Part shown: positions 30,382 to 36,968 of the stretch, in pieces | How positions within the stretch are numbered: position 1 is the stretch's first letter | Layout of the letters: every line of letters starts with the position of its first letter | Program-made: the position numbers and the translations under genes | Notes under the pieces: generated by a model | What the model was told of the DNA's origin: nothing | Databases searched by the model: none | The model's input: only the letters and a program-made list of their open reading frames with translations | From: a virus | DNA length: 41,825 nt | Direction: 5' to 3' (one strand) | IMG/VR virus record: IMGVR_UViG_3300022752_000139 | Location: 1-41,825 of that record

Positions 30382-30570
30382 ATGAAAACAAATATAAAAC
30401 AATTGGCTAAAAAGCACCTTTATACCGTTAAAGGTGAGACTTTTTGGGAAGCAGAAGGTTATGAGGAGTTTGCAAAAGAAATTATTGAAATTTGTGCAGG
30501 CACAGTTGATCATATCAATATGACAGGTAATGGGACTATCGGAGATTTAATTAGATCAAAGTTTGAGTAA
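30382..30570 (+). CDS. Small phage protein, FAKEII family
   Basis: A 62-residue protein from ATG 30382 with TTGGAG upstream. Core YEEFAKEIIEICAGTV and end GDLIRSKFE relate it to the FAELIVxEC family at 7485, 9352 and 9561. An upstream in-frame start at 30334 would sit inside the previous gene. Confidence 0.62.
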   Translation: MKTNIKQLAKKHLYTVKGETFWEAEGYEEFAKEIIEICAGTVDHINMTGNGTIGDLIRSKFE

Positions 30571-30578
30571 GGATTATT

Positions 30579-31418
30579 ATGAAAGTTGCGCTTATTAGTG
30601 ATGTACACCTAGAGTTTGGTGATTGTTTTTTTGAAAATACCGAGAATGCTGAAGTATTAATTTTAGGTGGAGATATTTTAATTGCTCAGGATTTACATGA
30701 TTTTAAAAATATGGGTGAACTATCGCTTTATCAAAAAGTGTTAAGCAAAAGATATGAGGCTGCAGTTAGATACAGGGAATTTTTACAACGGTGTAGTGAA
30801 CAATTTAACAATGTTATTTATATTGCAGGAAATCATGAATTTTATCATGGAAAATTTCCTATAGGCTTAGATTACCTTAGAGAAGAATGTGCAAATTATA
30901 AAAACATAAACTTTTTAGAAAATAGCTTAGTAAATATTAATGAAACATGTTTTATAGGTTGTACTTTATGGACTGATATGAATAATAATGATCCAATTAC
31001 AATTAATTTTGTCCAAAAAAATATGAATGATTTTTTGGTAGTAAGACATAATGAACAAGAATATCGTAAATTTAAACCAATGGACACAGTAATTACGCAC
31101 AGAAGTAGTGTGAATTATATTAAACAGGTTATTCAAAACGAACCAAATAAATCATATGTAGTAATTGGTCATCATGCTCCTAGTAAAAAAAGTACTAAAC
31201 CTAAATATGAAAAAGATTTTCACATGAACGGAGCATATAGCAGTGATTTGTCAAACTTTATTTTAGACAATCCACAAATAAAAGTTTGGACACACGGGCA
31301 TACACATGATCCGTTTGATTACATGATAGGAACCACACGAATTTTGTGTAATCCACGTGGATACGTAGGATTGGAAGTCGATGATGAAAAAGGTAATTTG
31401 GTATATTTTGACGTTTAA
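30579..31418 (+). CDS. Metallophosphoesterase, catalytically intact
   Basis: A 279-residue calcineurin-like phosphoesterase with D8-x-H10 (ISDVHLE), G31-D32, G84-N-H-E87 (IYIAGNHEF), GHHAPS and GHTHDPF near the C terminus. All dinuclear metal ligands are present. A segment of about 25 residues between motifs II and III (DFKNMGELSLYQK...) forms a helical insertion. Substrate unknown (cyclic nucleotide, phospholipid or nucleic acid). The minus-strand protein at 21659 looks like a dead relative. Confidence 0.85.
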   Translation: MKVALISDVHLEFGDCFFENTENAEVLILGGDILIAQDLHDFKNMGELSLYQKVLSKRYEAAVRYREFLQRCSEQFNNVIYIAGNHEFYHGKFPIGLDYLREECANYKNINFLENSLVNINETCFIGCTLWTDMNNNDPITINFVQKNMNDFLVVRHNEQEYRKFKPMDTVITHRSSVNYIKQVIQNEPNKSYVVIGHHAPSKKSTKPKYEKDFHMNGAYSSDLSNFILDNPQIKVWTHGHTHDPFDYMIGTTRILCNPRGYVGLEVDDEKGNLVYFDV

Positions 31419-31431
31419 TTGCCCAAAAATC

Positions 31432-31460
31432 TTGTTAATTAGTCAAAAATTTGTTACTAT
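31432..31460 (+). promoter_or_regulatory. Probable sigma70 promoter (TTGTTA-17-TACTAT)
   Basis: Near-consensus -35 and -10 with a 17-base spacer ahead of the wHTH gene. Predicted start near 31467. Confidence 0.6.
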
Positions 31461-31466
31461 ATAACA

Positions 31467-31489
31467 CGTTGCTAGACAACGATTTTTTT
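31467..31489 (+). terminator. Hairpin plus T7 in the leader of the wHTH gene
   Basis: CGTTG-CTAGA-CAACG followed by A and seven T. It starts at the predicted transcription start, so it is either a weak terminator/attenuator or a 5' stabilising hairpin. The ribosome site (AGAGG) follows it. Confidence 0.5.
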
Positions 31490-31500
31490 AAGAGGAAAAT

Positions 31501-31761
31501 ATGAGAGAAACAAAACAGAGTCGTCTTTTAGAGGCACTACGTAGCGGTGAAGAACTCACTGCTGCTCAAATCAGCGAACGCTTTGGTATTAAGAATCCTA
31601 CTGCGACAGTTAGTGATTTGCGTTTTTCTGGTTTTGCAGTTTACGCTAACCAGCGTAAGGGTAGTAATGGTCGCACCACAACTAAATATCGTTTAGGTAC
31701 TCCTAGTCGTAAAGTTGTTGCTGCAGGTTATCGTGCCCTTGCAATGGGCATGGCTGTATAA
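31501..31761 (+). CDS. Winged helix-turn-helix protein
   Basis: An 86-residue basic protein. Residues 5-60 (SRLLEALRSGEELTAAQISERFGIKNPTATVSDLRFSGFAVYA) are a classic HTH with the wing hairpin after it (ANQRKGSNGRTTTKYRLG). The end is a short basic and hydrophobic helix. It is probably a DNA-binding transcription regulator. Single-gene unit with own promoter, leader hairpin and terminator, which suggests tight regulation. Confidence 0.78.
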   Translation: MRETKQSRLLEALRSGEELTAAQISERFGIKNPTATVSDLRFSGFAVYANQRKGSNGRTTTKYRLGTPSRKVVAAGYRALAMGMAV

Positions 31762-31783
31762 TCTCGGGAGAGATAATAGTTTA

Positions 31784-31811
31784 AGACGGGCGCTGCAAGC
31801 CCGTCTTTTTT
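31784..31811 (+). terminator. Rho-independent terminator
   Basis: AGACGGGC-GCTGCAA-GCCCGTCT is an eight-pair GC-rich stem followed by six T. It ends the wHTH transcript. Confidence 0.93.
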
Positions 31812-31825
31812 CATACAAAAAACTT

Positions 31826-32347
31826 ATGGAACTATTTCATAAATTAATGGATAAGTTGGGAAGATACAGAGTTATTCCAGATCGTAGAACTGGTAAAGAC
31901 TATATGTATAGGTATTACTTAGTTTTTAAAGACAGAAAAAATTTTCCATTTAATGTTACTTTACATAAAATTATACGTAGTGATGATCCAATTATGCATG
32001 ATCATCCTTGGAATTATTGCACAATAATTTTAAAAGGTGGATATTGGGAACATACTCCTATTTTTAATAGTGAGGGTAGATATGTTAAGGATCAGGTAGT
32101 TTGGCGTGGTTCAGGTAGTATAATTACACGCAAAGCATCTGAATATCATTGGTTAGAATTAGATCCTAAAGTAGGACCAGTTACTACTTTGTTTATAATG
32201 GGAAAGCAAAAAAAAGACTGGGGATTCTTAGTAGAAAGTAAAACTGGTAAGCATCGTTGGATAAGACACGATTTTTATTTAACTGATTGGAAAAACTATC
32301 ATAATAGAGTTGTAGTACCAAAAATAGAAAAGGACAAAATAGAATGA
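31826..32347 (+). CDS. Cupin-fold protein
   Basis: A 173-residue protein with a cupin motif: HDHPWNYCTIILKGGYWE (about 57-74), where the two His and a downstream Glu could bind metal, and a second strand set with ASEYHWLELD (about 101-110). ATG 31826 is the first start after the terminator; earlier frames cross it. Many phage cupins are unassigned dioxygenase-like or isomerase-like proteins. ATGA overlap with the MazG-like gene. Confidence 0.65.
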   Translation: MELFHKLMDKLGRYRVIPDRRTGKDYMYRYYLVFKDRKNFPFNVTLHKIIRSDDPIMHDHPWNYCTIILKGGYWEHTPIFNSEGRYVKDQVVWRGSGSIITRKASEYHWLELDPKVGPVTTLFIMGKQKKDWGFLVESKTGKHRWIRHDFYLTDWKNYHNRVVVPKIEKDKIE

Positions 32348-32622
32348 ACCATCAAACAGATGAAATTCTGACTATATTGCAAGAAGAATGCGGAGAGGTA
32401 GTGGTTGCAGTAAGTAAGTGCAAACGATTTGGTTTACATGATTTAATTCCAAATACTAAAGAATCAAATGTCAAACGTTTAGCAAAAGAGATTGGAGATT
32501 TTTACGCAATGGTAGATTTGTTAATTGACCAAAAATTATTTACTATGGATGAAATTAACGAGTACAAACTTGAGAAGTTTGCTAAGTTAAAGAAATGGTC
32601 TAACATAAAAGTTAATAAATAA
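32344..32622 (+). CDS. MazG-like nucleotide pyrophosphohydrolase
   Basis: A 92-residue all-helical protein with the MazG/dUTPase-like metal motif E-E-C-G-E (residues 13-17, EExxE type) and a second acidic motif AKEIGDFYAMVD (about 48-59, ExxD). It should hydrolyse NTP or ppGpp-like substrates to monophosphate and PPi. T4-like phages often carry MazG, thought to tune host nucleotide and alarmone levels. One of the shortest forms. Confidence 0.75.
   Translation: MNHQTDEILTILQEECGEVVVAVSKCKRFGLHDLIPNTKESNVKRLAKEIGDFYAMVDLLIDQKLFTMDEINEYKLEKFAKLKKWSNIKVNK
32615..32621 (+). promoter_or_regulatory. ATAAATA box 5 nt before an ATG
   Basis: ATAAATA overlaps the MazG-like stop codon. Five bases (ACAAT) then ATG 32627. 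No ribosome site. Confidence 0.5.
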
Positions 32623-32626
32623 CAAT

Positions 32627-32971
32627 ATGGAAAACGATTTTTACGCAGGAATCATTATAGGTTTTGTATTAGGGATTTTTTTTATTTCTTTAAGAATACA
32701 AAACAAAGTTGATAGTTTGGTAAAAAATCAGTTGACCGAAGATTTAAAAAAGTTAGATCGTCCAATATTATTTACAGAATTACATAATGATGTTATACTT
32801 GTTTATAATAATAATACTAACAATTTTGTATGTCAAGGTAAAAATTTAGATGAACTTGTTAAAAACTTGTCAACATGTAAGATTACAAAGGCTTTTTTAA
32901 TACATCATATTGGCGCTAAAAAAATGGTTTATGCTATTCAAAATGATAGTTATACAGAATTAAAATCATGA
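32627..32971 (+). CDS. Membrane-anchored unknown protein
   Basis: A 114-residue protein with one N-terminal transmembrane helix (7-23, AGIIIGFVLGIFFISL), then a small soluble alpha/beta domain (ILVYNNNTNNFVCQGKNLDELVKNL). Similar anchored domains occur in marine T4-like phages. ATGA overlap with the next gene; predicted leaderless. Confidence 0.6.
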   Translation: MENDFYAGIIIGFVLGIFFISLRIQNKVDSLVKNQLTEDLKKLDRPILFTELHNDVILVYNNNTNNFVCQGKNLDELVKNLSTCKITKAFLIHHIGAKKMVYAIQNDSYTELKS

Positions 32972-33504
32972 AAGTAAATATAGGTAATTATCGTAAAAGC
33001 AAAGGACGTAAAGTAAACGTAGAAATAAACGGGTACGATACTTGGAATTTAGATAGTACTTTAGCATATATTATTTTTCCTGCATTAGTTCAATTAAAAG
33101 AAACAAAACACGGCGTTCCTGGAGATTTTGTAAATGATGTAGGTGGAGAAGATTACAACGAGCAAGGGTGTTTTGACTTTTACAGTGAGACACATAAAGA
33201 AGCATGGGATGAGGCTTCTAAGAAATGGGATGAAGTATTAGATAAAATGATTTGGTCTTTTTATCAATTAATAATTGACTACGACAAGAAATATCATTAT
33301 GGAAAACATGGTGTGTATGATTTTACTGATACAGGGAAAACTATATTAAACCCAGTGACTGGTAAAGTAGAAAAAACGTTTGCAATGGTTGATAGAAACC
33401 CAAATAGTCATTGGTTAGATTATGAGGGATTAGAAGAACATAATAAAAGAATACAAGAAGGCTTAGAATTATTTGGTAAGTATTACAGGTCTCTATGGGA
33501 CTAG
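32968..33504 (+). CDS. Conserved phage protein (NGYDTWNLDSTLA type)
   Basis: A 178-residue protein of a family frequent in T4-like marine phages, marked by YDTWNLDSTLAYIIFPALVQLK near the start, WDEVLDKMIWSF in the centre and GLELFGKYYRSLWD at the end. Mostly helical. Function unknown. Confidence 0.7.
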   Translation: MKVNIGNYRKSKGRKVNVEINGYDTWNLDSTLAYIIFPALVQLKETKHGVPGDFVNDVGGEDYNEQGCFDFYSETHKEAWDEASKKWDEVLDKMIWSFYQLIIDYDKKYHYGKHGVYDFTDTGKTILNPVTGKVEKTFAMVDRNPNSHWLDYEGLEEHNKRIQEGLELFGKYYRSLWD

Positions 33505-33505
33505 T

Positions 33506-33766
33506 ATGAATAATTGGACACAAATTGTGGATAGTTTTAGTGAACATTATAAAATCAATTTAAAAAAGTTAGAAGTAACTGAAAAAGATTTAAGATTAGC
33601 AGAAAAAGAGTATGTTTTTAACAACCTAATAGATTCAACATCTTTTAGTGCGTATTTTGCTAAGAAATTTAAAATTTTTGATTATCATTTATTATACCCT
33701 ATAAATAAATCATATGATGAACAAAAGCAGTATATTTTAAACAACTACATCAATTGCAAGTCCTAG
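33506..33766 (+). CDS. Small helical unknown protein
   Basis: An 86-residue charged helical protein from ATG 33506, starting one base after the previous stop. No motif. An earlier in-frame TTG/GTG at 33473 overlaps the previous gene and is unlikely. Confidence 0.55.
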   Translation: MNNWTQIVDSFSEHYKINLKKLEVTEKDLRLAEKEYVFNNLIDSTSFSAYFAKKFKIFDYHLLYPINKSYDEQKQYILNNYINCKS

Positions 33767-33951
33767 ATTATTCTACACAAGTATCAATAAAATATGGGGA
33801 TTTAAACCATTATTTACAATGGTGTCAACATTATTGTAAGGGAAAATGGTCTGTTAACATATTAGAAGAAGCAGGAAATGAGCCTGGATCTTATAATTTT
33901 CACTTTGACAACGAAATAGACTACATGACATTTATAGTATGGCAGAAGTAA
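33754..33951 (+). CDS. Small unknown protein, possible FxVW family
   Basis: A 65-residue protein from TTG 33754, whose C-terminal part (GSYNFHFDNEIDYMTFIVWQK) resembles the strand-helix-WG family at 11183 and 29605. The start codon is uncertain, as no ribosome site is seen. It overlaps both neighbours by 13 bases. Confidence 0.5.
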   Translation: MQVLDYSTQVSIKYGDLNHYLQWCQHYCKGKWSVNILEEAGNEPGSYNFHFDNEIDYMTFIVWQK

Positions 33952-34226
33952 TTTACCTATTACATAGCACAGACAAATCTCATCTTGCAATATTAAAAGA
34001 TAAGCATGTTACAAAACATATTTTGACTAAGTTAGTGTTTGGTGATTATATTTACTTAGAACTAGAAAGTGATATAAGTGATAAAGTTAAAAGTTATATT
34101 GTTTTAAAATATGGAGACAATATTAAACCAATAAGTTCTATCATTAGAGATTTTTCTCCAATCATGCATGTAGATTATACTATTAAAATTAGTCAGGAAC
34201 AGAAACATTTGTTAGAAAAAAGCTAA
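33939..34226 (+). CDS. Small unknown protein
   Basis: A 95-residue alpha/beta protein from ATG 33939, overlapping the preceding gene by 13 bases. No motif recognised. Confidence 0.55.
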   Translation: MAEVIYLLHSTDKSHLAILKDKHVTKHILTKLVFGDYIYLELESDISDKVKSYIVLKYGDNIKPISSIIRDFSPIMHVDYTIKISQEQKHLLEKS

Positions 34227-34229
34227 ATA
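34223..34229 (+). promoter_or_regulatory. CTAAATA late-promoter-like box
   Basis: CTAAATA spans the stop of the preceding gene. Here a normal leader with AAGGAGA follows before ATG 34247, unlike the leaderless group. Confidence 0.5.
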
Positions 34230-34246
34230 CAGCAAGGAGAAAACAA

Positions 34247-34957
34247 ATGGATATGCGTAGCCTGTTAAATTTAGTAGATGATATGAGCCAACAAGATGAT
34301 GAAGGTCTTGTTGAGTTACATGATAGTTTTGACATTGAACTAAATGAAAGTTTTGTGATTGAGACAGGTGTGATTGGATTTACCGAAGATGGTATTATAT
34401 TAGAAGGCGATGACAAAATATTAGAATTATTAGAGGTAAATGATATTATCCTAGAAGCAGTAGAGTTAGACGAGCGTATGGTAATGGGTGTAAGTAGTGA
34501 TGCATCTAGCGCAGGAAGTAAAGTTCAAGGCGAGAGTGAAGAAATTACAGAATTTAAAGGCGTAAATGATAAAGAAAGAAAACAAGCTTTCACAATGCAA
34601 GCGAACCAATTACGCCAAAAAGGCTTTGTTCGTGCAGCACATGATACAGAAAAGATTGCAAAAGACCTTTATAAACCAAATAGTACAAAACAAGTTGCTA
34701 AAGAAGATGACATGGATGAAGCTAAGTACCAAGGTCGTGAAGTACAACTTGGTAAACCAATGGCAGGTGATGTAAAGAAATCAAAAGTATATGTACGTGG
34801 GCCTAAGGGAAATGTTGTCAAAGTAAATTTCGGCGACAAAAAGATGAAAATAAAGAAATCAAATCCAAAGCGTAGGAAATCATTTAGAGCACGCCATCGT
34901 TGTGAAAATCCAGGTCCACGTTGGAAGGCAAGATATTGGTCCTGTAGAGCTTGGTAA
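34247..34957 (+). CDS. Phage protein with basic Arg/Cys C-terminal domain
   Basis: A 236-residue protein. An acidic N-terminal half (residues 1-95) is followed by a basic domain ending SNPKRRKSFRARHRCENPGP and ARYWSCRAW. I recall this conserved ending from large T4-like phage proteins annotated as structural or hypothetical. The acid-then-base layout suggests an assembly or packaging role, but this is inference. AAGGAGA ribosome site, CTAAATA box upstream. Confidence 0.6.
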   Translation: MDMRSLLNLVDDMSQQDDEGLVELHDSFDIELNESFVIETGVIGFTEDGIILEGDDKILELLEVNDIILEAVELDERMVMGVSSDASSAGSKVQGESEEITEFKGVNDKERKQAFTMQANQLRQKGFVRAAHDTEKIAKDLYKPNSTKQVAKEDDMDEAKYQGREVQLGKPMAGDVKKSKVYVRGPKGNVVKVNFGDKKMKIKKSNPKRRKSFRARHRCENPGPRWKARYWSCRAW

Positions 34958-34966
34958 CCTTTTTTC

Positions 34967-34994
34967 TTGCATAATCTAAAATATAATATATAAT
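34967..34994 (+). promoter_or_regulatory. Promoter-like TTGCAT-16-TATAAT
   Basis: A good -10 at 34989-34994, moderate -35. The -10 also reads as TATAATA, five bases before ATG 35001, the same spacing as the CTAAATA boxes. Confidence 0.55.
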
Positions 34995-35000
34995 AAAACT

Positions 35001-35186
35001 ATGTCTAATATAGGTCCAAGTCAAGAAAACGTAAGATATGAAGTTATTACGCAAGAAGATCCTGACACTGGAGATCTATACATTCCTATTCCACAACCAC
35101 TTTTAGATAGGCTAGGATGGAAAGAAGGCATGAATGTGGATGTTGGAATAAATGCTAATGGAAAATTATATATTAAAAAAGCCTAA
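35001..35186 (+). CDS. AbrB/MazE-like swapped-hairpin protein
   Basis: A 61-residue protein. Residues 22-61 (TGDLYIPIPQPLLDRLGWKEGMNVDVGINANGKLYIKKA) follow the AbrB/MazE/SpoVT pattern: strand, helix, strand, strand. It is a probable small DNA-binding or antitoxin-type regulator; no toxin partner is adjacent. No ribosome site, ATG at the predicted transcription start. Confidence 0.68.
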   Translation: MSNIGPSQENVRYEVITQEDPDTGDLYIPIPQPLLDRLGWKEGMNVDVGINANGKLYIKKA

Positions 35187-35188
35187 TT

Positions 35189-35665
35189 ATGGAAAATCAA
35201 GATACAATTAGTGGAATACTAGCACAAGATTTACTTAACCCTTACGATATGAACTCAAGTATCACTTTTGATTGTAGTAATATTGCTCCGTTAACTACAG
35301 GACAGATATCTTCACTTAATAATATTACTATTCAATCAACCACTACAGGAATTAATAGTGGTCCATATACTATTCAACCCTTAGTTACACCTGGAACAAG
35401 TATATATGATAATACAGGTATATGGACTACTCAGCATCCAAGTCTTAAAGTACAAGGGGATGCAGAAGTAGGGGGTGATTTAAAATTAGGTGGTAAAAGT
35501 ATTAAAAAAAGTTTAGAAAAAATAGAAGAAAAGTTAGCCATATTACATCCTAACACTGAATTGGAAGAAAAATGGGAAAAGTTACGTGAATTGCGTAGAC
35601 AATATATAGCGTGTGAAAAAGACATTATAGAAAAAGAGAAAATTTGGGAGACACTTAAAAAATAA
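35189..35665 (+). CDS. Phage protein with C-terminal coiled coil
   Basis: A 158-residue protein with a Thr/Ser/Asn-rich beta part (1-90), then GDAEVGGDLKLGGKSIKKSLEKIEEKL and a coiled-coil helix to the end (ELEEKWEKLRELRRQYIACEKD). The pattern is known from cyanophage structural hypotheticals. Possibly a virion or baseplate-associated protein. Starts two bases after the previous stop and abuts IF-1 directly. Confidence 0.6.
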   Translation: MENQDTISGILAQDLLNPYDMNSSITFDCSNIAPLTTGQISSLNNITIQSTTTGINSGPYTIQPLVTPGTSIYDNTGIWTTQHPSLKVQGDAEVGGDLKLGGKSIKKSLEKIEEKLAILHPNTELEEKWEKLRELRRQYIACEKDIIEKEKIWETLKK

Positions 35666-35881
35666 ATGGCAAAAGAAGATGTAATAAAAATGGATGGTGA
35701 AGTAGTTGATGTATTACCAAACGCAATGTTTAGAATAAAATTGTCAACAGGTAATCAAGTTATGGGTTATATCTCAGGTAGAATGAGACAAAATGATATA
35801 AAAATTTTGTTAGGAGATAATGTAGAGATAGAATTTAGCCCATATGATTTGACCAAAGGTCGAGTTGTAAAGCGTAAGTAA
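35666..35881 (+). CDS. infA: Translation initiation factor IF-1
   Basis: A 71-residue IF-1 (bacterial IF-1 is 71-72 residues). [47 protein letters not shown] and [14 protein letters not shown] align along the whole length with the S1-type OB fold of IF-1. It binds the 30S A site with IF-2 and IF-3 during initiation and blocks tRNA entry. The basic and aromatic contacts of the fold are present. ATG follows the preceding stop directly; GGGAGA lies about 14 bases upstream. A phage-borne IF-1 is rare. Confidence 0.93.
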   Translation: MAKEDVIKMDGEVVDVLPNAMFRIKLSTGNQVMGYISGRMRQNDIKILLGDNVEIEFSPYDLTKGRVVKRK

Positions 35882-35894
35882 ATGTTTTAAAACG

Positions 35895-35901
35895 ATAAAT
35901 A
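35895..35901 (+). promoter_or_regulatory. ATAAATA box 4 nt before an ATG
   Basis: ATAAATA with four bases to ATG 35906 (superoxide dismutase). No ribosome site. Confidence 0.5.
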
Positions 35902-35905
35902 CTGG

Positions 35906-36460
35906 ATGAGGAACTACATCCAGTTATTAGAACAAAAATCTAAACCCCAAGACATAGAAATTATTCCACTTAACTTCACATATCGTGAAGTTAATCCTGT
36001 TCTATCCAAAGAAACCCTTGATTTACACTATGGAAAGCTAGCCCACGGCTATGCAGAGCGATATAATAAAAAAGAAGGGGATATGGATTTCAATTATGCA
36101 GGGGTATTTTTACACAATATATTATTCACTCAGTATAGAGAAGTAAGAAATAATAATATACCTAACGGTCCAATGAAAGGGTTTATAGACAAATATTTTA
36201 AAAATTATGATAATATGCGTAATCAATTTGAGATAGAAGCTATGAAATTGCAAGGCAGCAATTGGATTTATTTGGCGTATAATGGTACTATAAAAACAAT
36301 AAAAAATCATGAAGTAAGAGATGATATATTGTTGTTAATAGATTGGTGGGAACATGCTTTTTTAATAGATTATGGTAGTGATAAGAAAAAATATTTACGT
36401 GAGCAATGGAAGATAATTAATTGGAACGTTATAAATACCCGTTGGGGAAAAAGTTTATAA
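35906..36460 (+). CDS. sod: Fe/Mn superoxide dismutase family protein
   Basis: A 184-residue protein of the Fe/Mn SOD family that converts superoxide to O2 and H2O2. The four metal ligands are all present: His41 (LDLHYGKL), His70 (VFLHNILF), Asp146 (LLIDWWEH) and His150. Helix LHYGKLAHGY and DWWEHAFLIDYGSDKKKYLREQW match the core. Compared with host SODs it begins with a phage-specific stretch (1-30). SOD genes are known in some cyanophages. Its stop is directly followed, in the same frame, by a tail-fibre-like remnant. Confidence 0.85.
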   Translation: MRNYIQLLEQKSKPQDIEIIPLNFTYREVNPVLSKETLDLHYGKLAHGYAERYNKKEGDMDFNYAGVFLHNILFTQYREVRNNNIPNGPMKGFIDKYFKNYDNMRNQFEIEAMKLQGSNWIYLAYNGTIKTIKNHEVRDDILLLIDWWEHAFLIDYGSDKKKYLREQWKIINWNVINTRWGKSL

Positions 36461-36613
36461 ATAATTATATTAAATGCTTCAGGAGCCAATTTGAATCAAA
36501 CAAATGCAAATACATTTACAGTAAAACCAATACGTGCAATTACTGATACTACAGGTTTTAAAGCGTTATATTATAATCCAACTACAGGGGAGATAGCTTA
36601 TTACAATGTATGA
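36461..36613 (+). pseudogene. Tail-fibre C-terminal fragment, remnant or tiny ORF
   Basis: In the same frame as sod and immediately after its stop, the reading [33 protein letters not shown] is characteristic of the end of phage tail-fibre proteins (LNASG, VxPIR, LYYNPTTGEI). Only about 50 codons are present. It could be translated from TTG 36491, preceded by AGGAG (36481-36485), giving 40 residues, or be a recombination scar. It overlaps the A-type carrier gene by eight bases. Confidence 0.6.
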
Positions 36614-36944
36614 TATGTTAACAATTACAGAATCAGCAAGTAAAAAAATAGCTGAAGTTTTACAAGAGGAATCTACTGACAACAAATTAAAAGTAAGAGT
36701 GTTTGTTCAAGGTGGAGGTTGCAGTGGAATGGAATATGGATTTACATTTGACGAAGATCAAAATGATGATGATTTTTTGATTAAAACAGGAGATACAAGC
36801 ATATTAGTAGATAGTATGTCGGCACAATACTTACAAGGTTCAGAAATTGATTATATTGAGGATCTTAATGGGAGTCAATTTAAAATTAAAAATCCAAATG
36901 CACAAACGACATGTGGATGTGGTAGTTCATTTAGCCCTTATTAA
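36606..36944 (+). CDS. erpA: A-type iron-sulfur carrier (ErpA/IscA family)
   Basis: A 112-residue A-type Fe-S carrier that delivers Fe-S clusters to target proteins. [19 protein letters not shown] (33-51) with Cys39 and the C-terminal CGCGSSF with Cys103 and Cys105 supply the three conserved cysteines. The pattern is closest to ErpA (QGGGCSG...[14 protein letters not shown]). The ATG at 36606 has GGGGAG upstream. Phage-encoded A-type carriers are known from cyanophages. Confidence 0.93.
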   Translation: MYDMLTITESASKKIAEVLQEESTDNKLKVRVFVQGGGCSGMEYGFTFDEDQNDDDFLIKTGDTSILVDSMSAQYLQGSEIDYIEDLNGSQFKIKNPNAQTTCGCGSSFSPY

Positions 36945-36946
36945 AG

Positions 36947-36953
36947 ATAAATA
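36947..36953 (+). promoter_or_regulatory. ATAAATA late-promoter-like box
   Basis: ATAAATA, followed by a 15-base leader before ATG 36969 of the first tail-fibre gene. Confidence 0.5.
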
Positions 36954-36968
36954 AACTAGAGATTAAAA

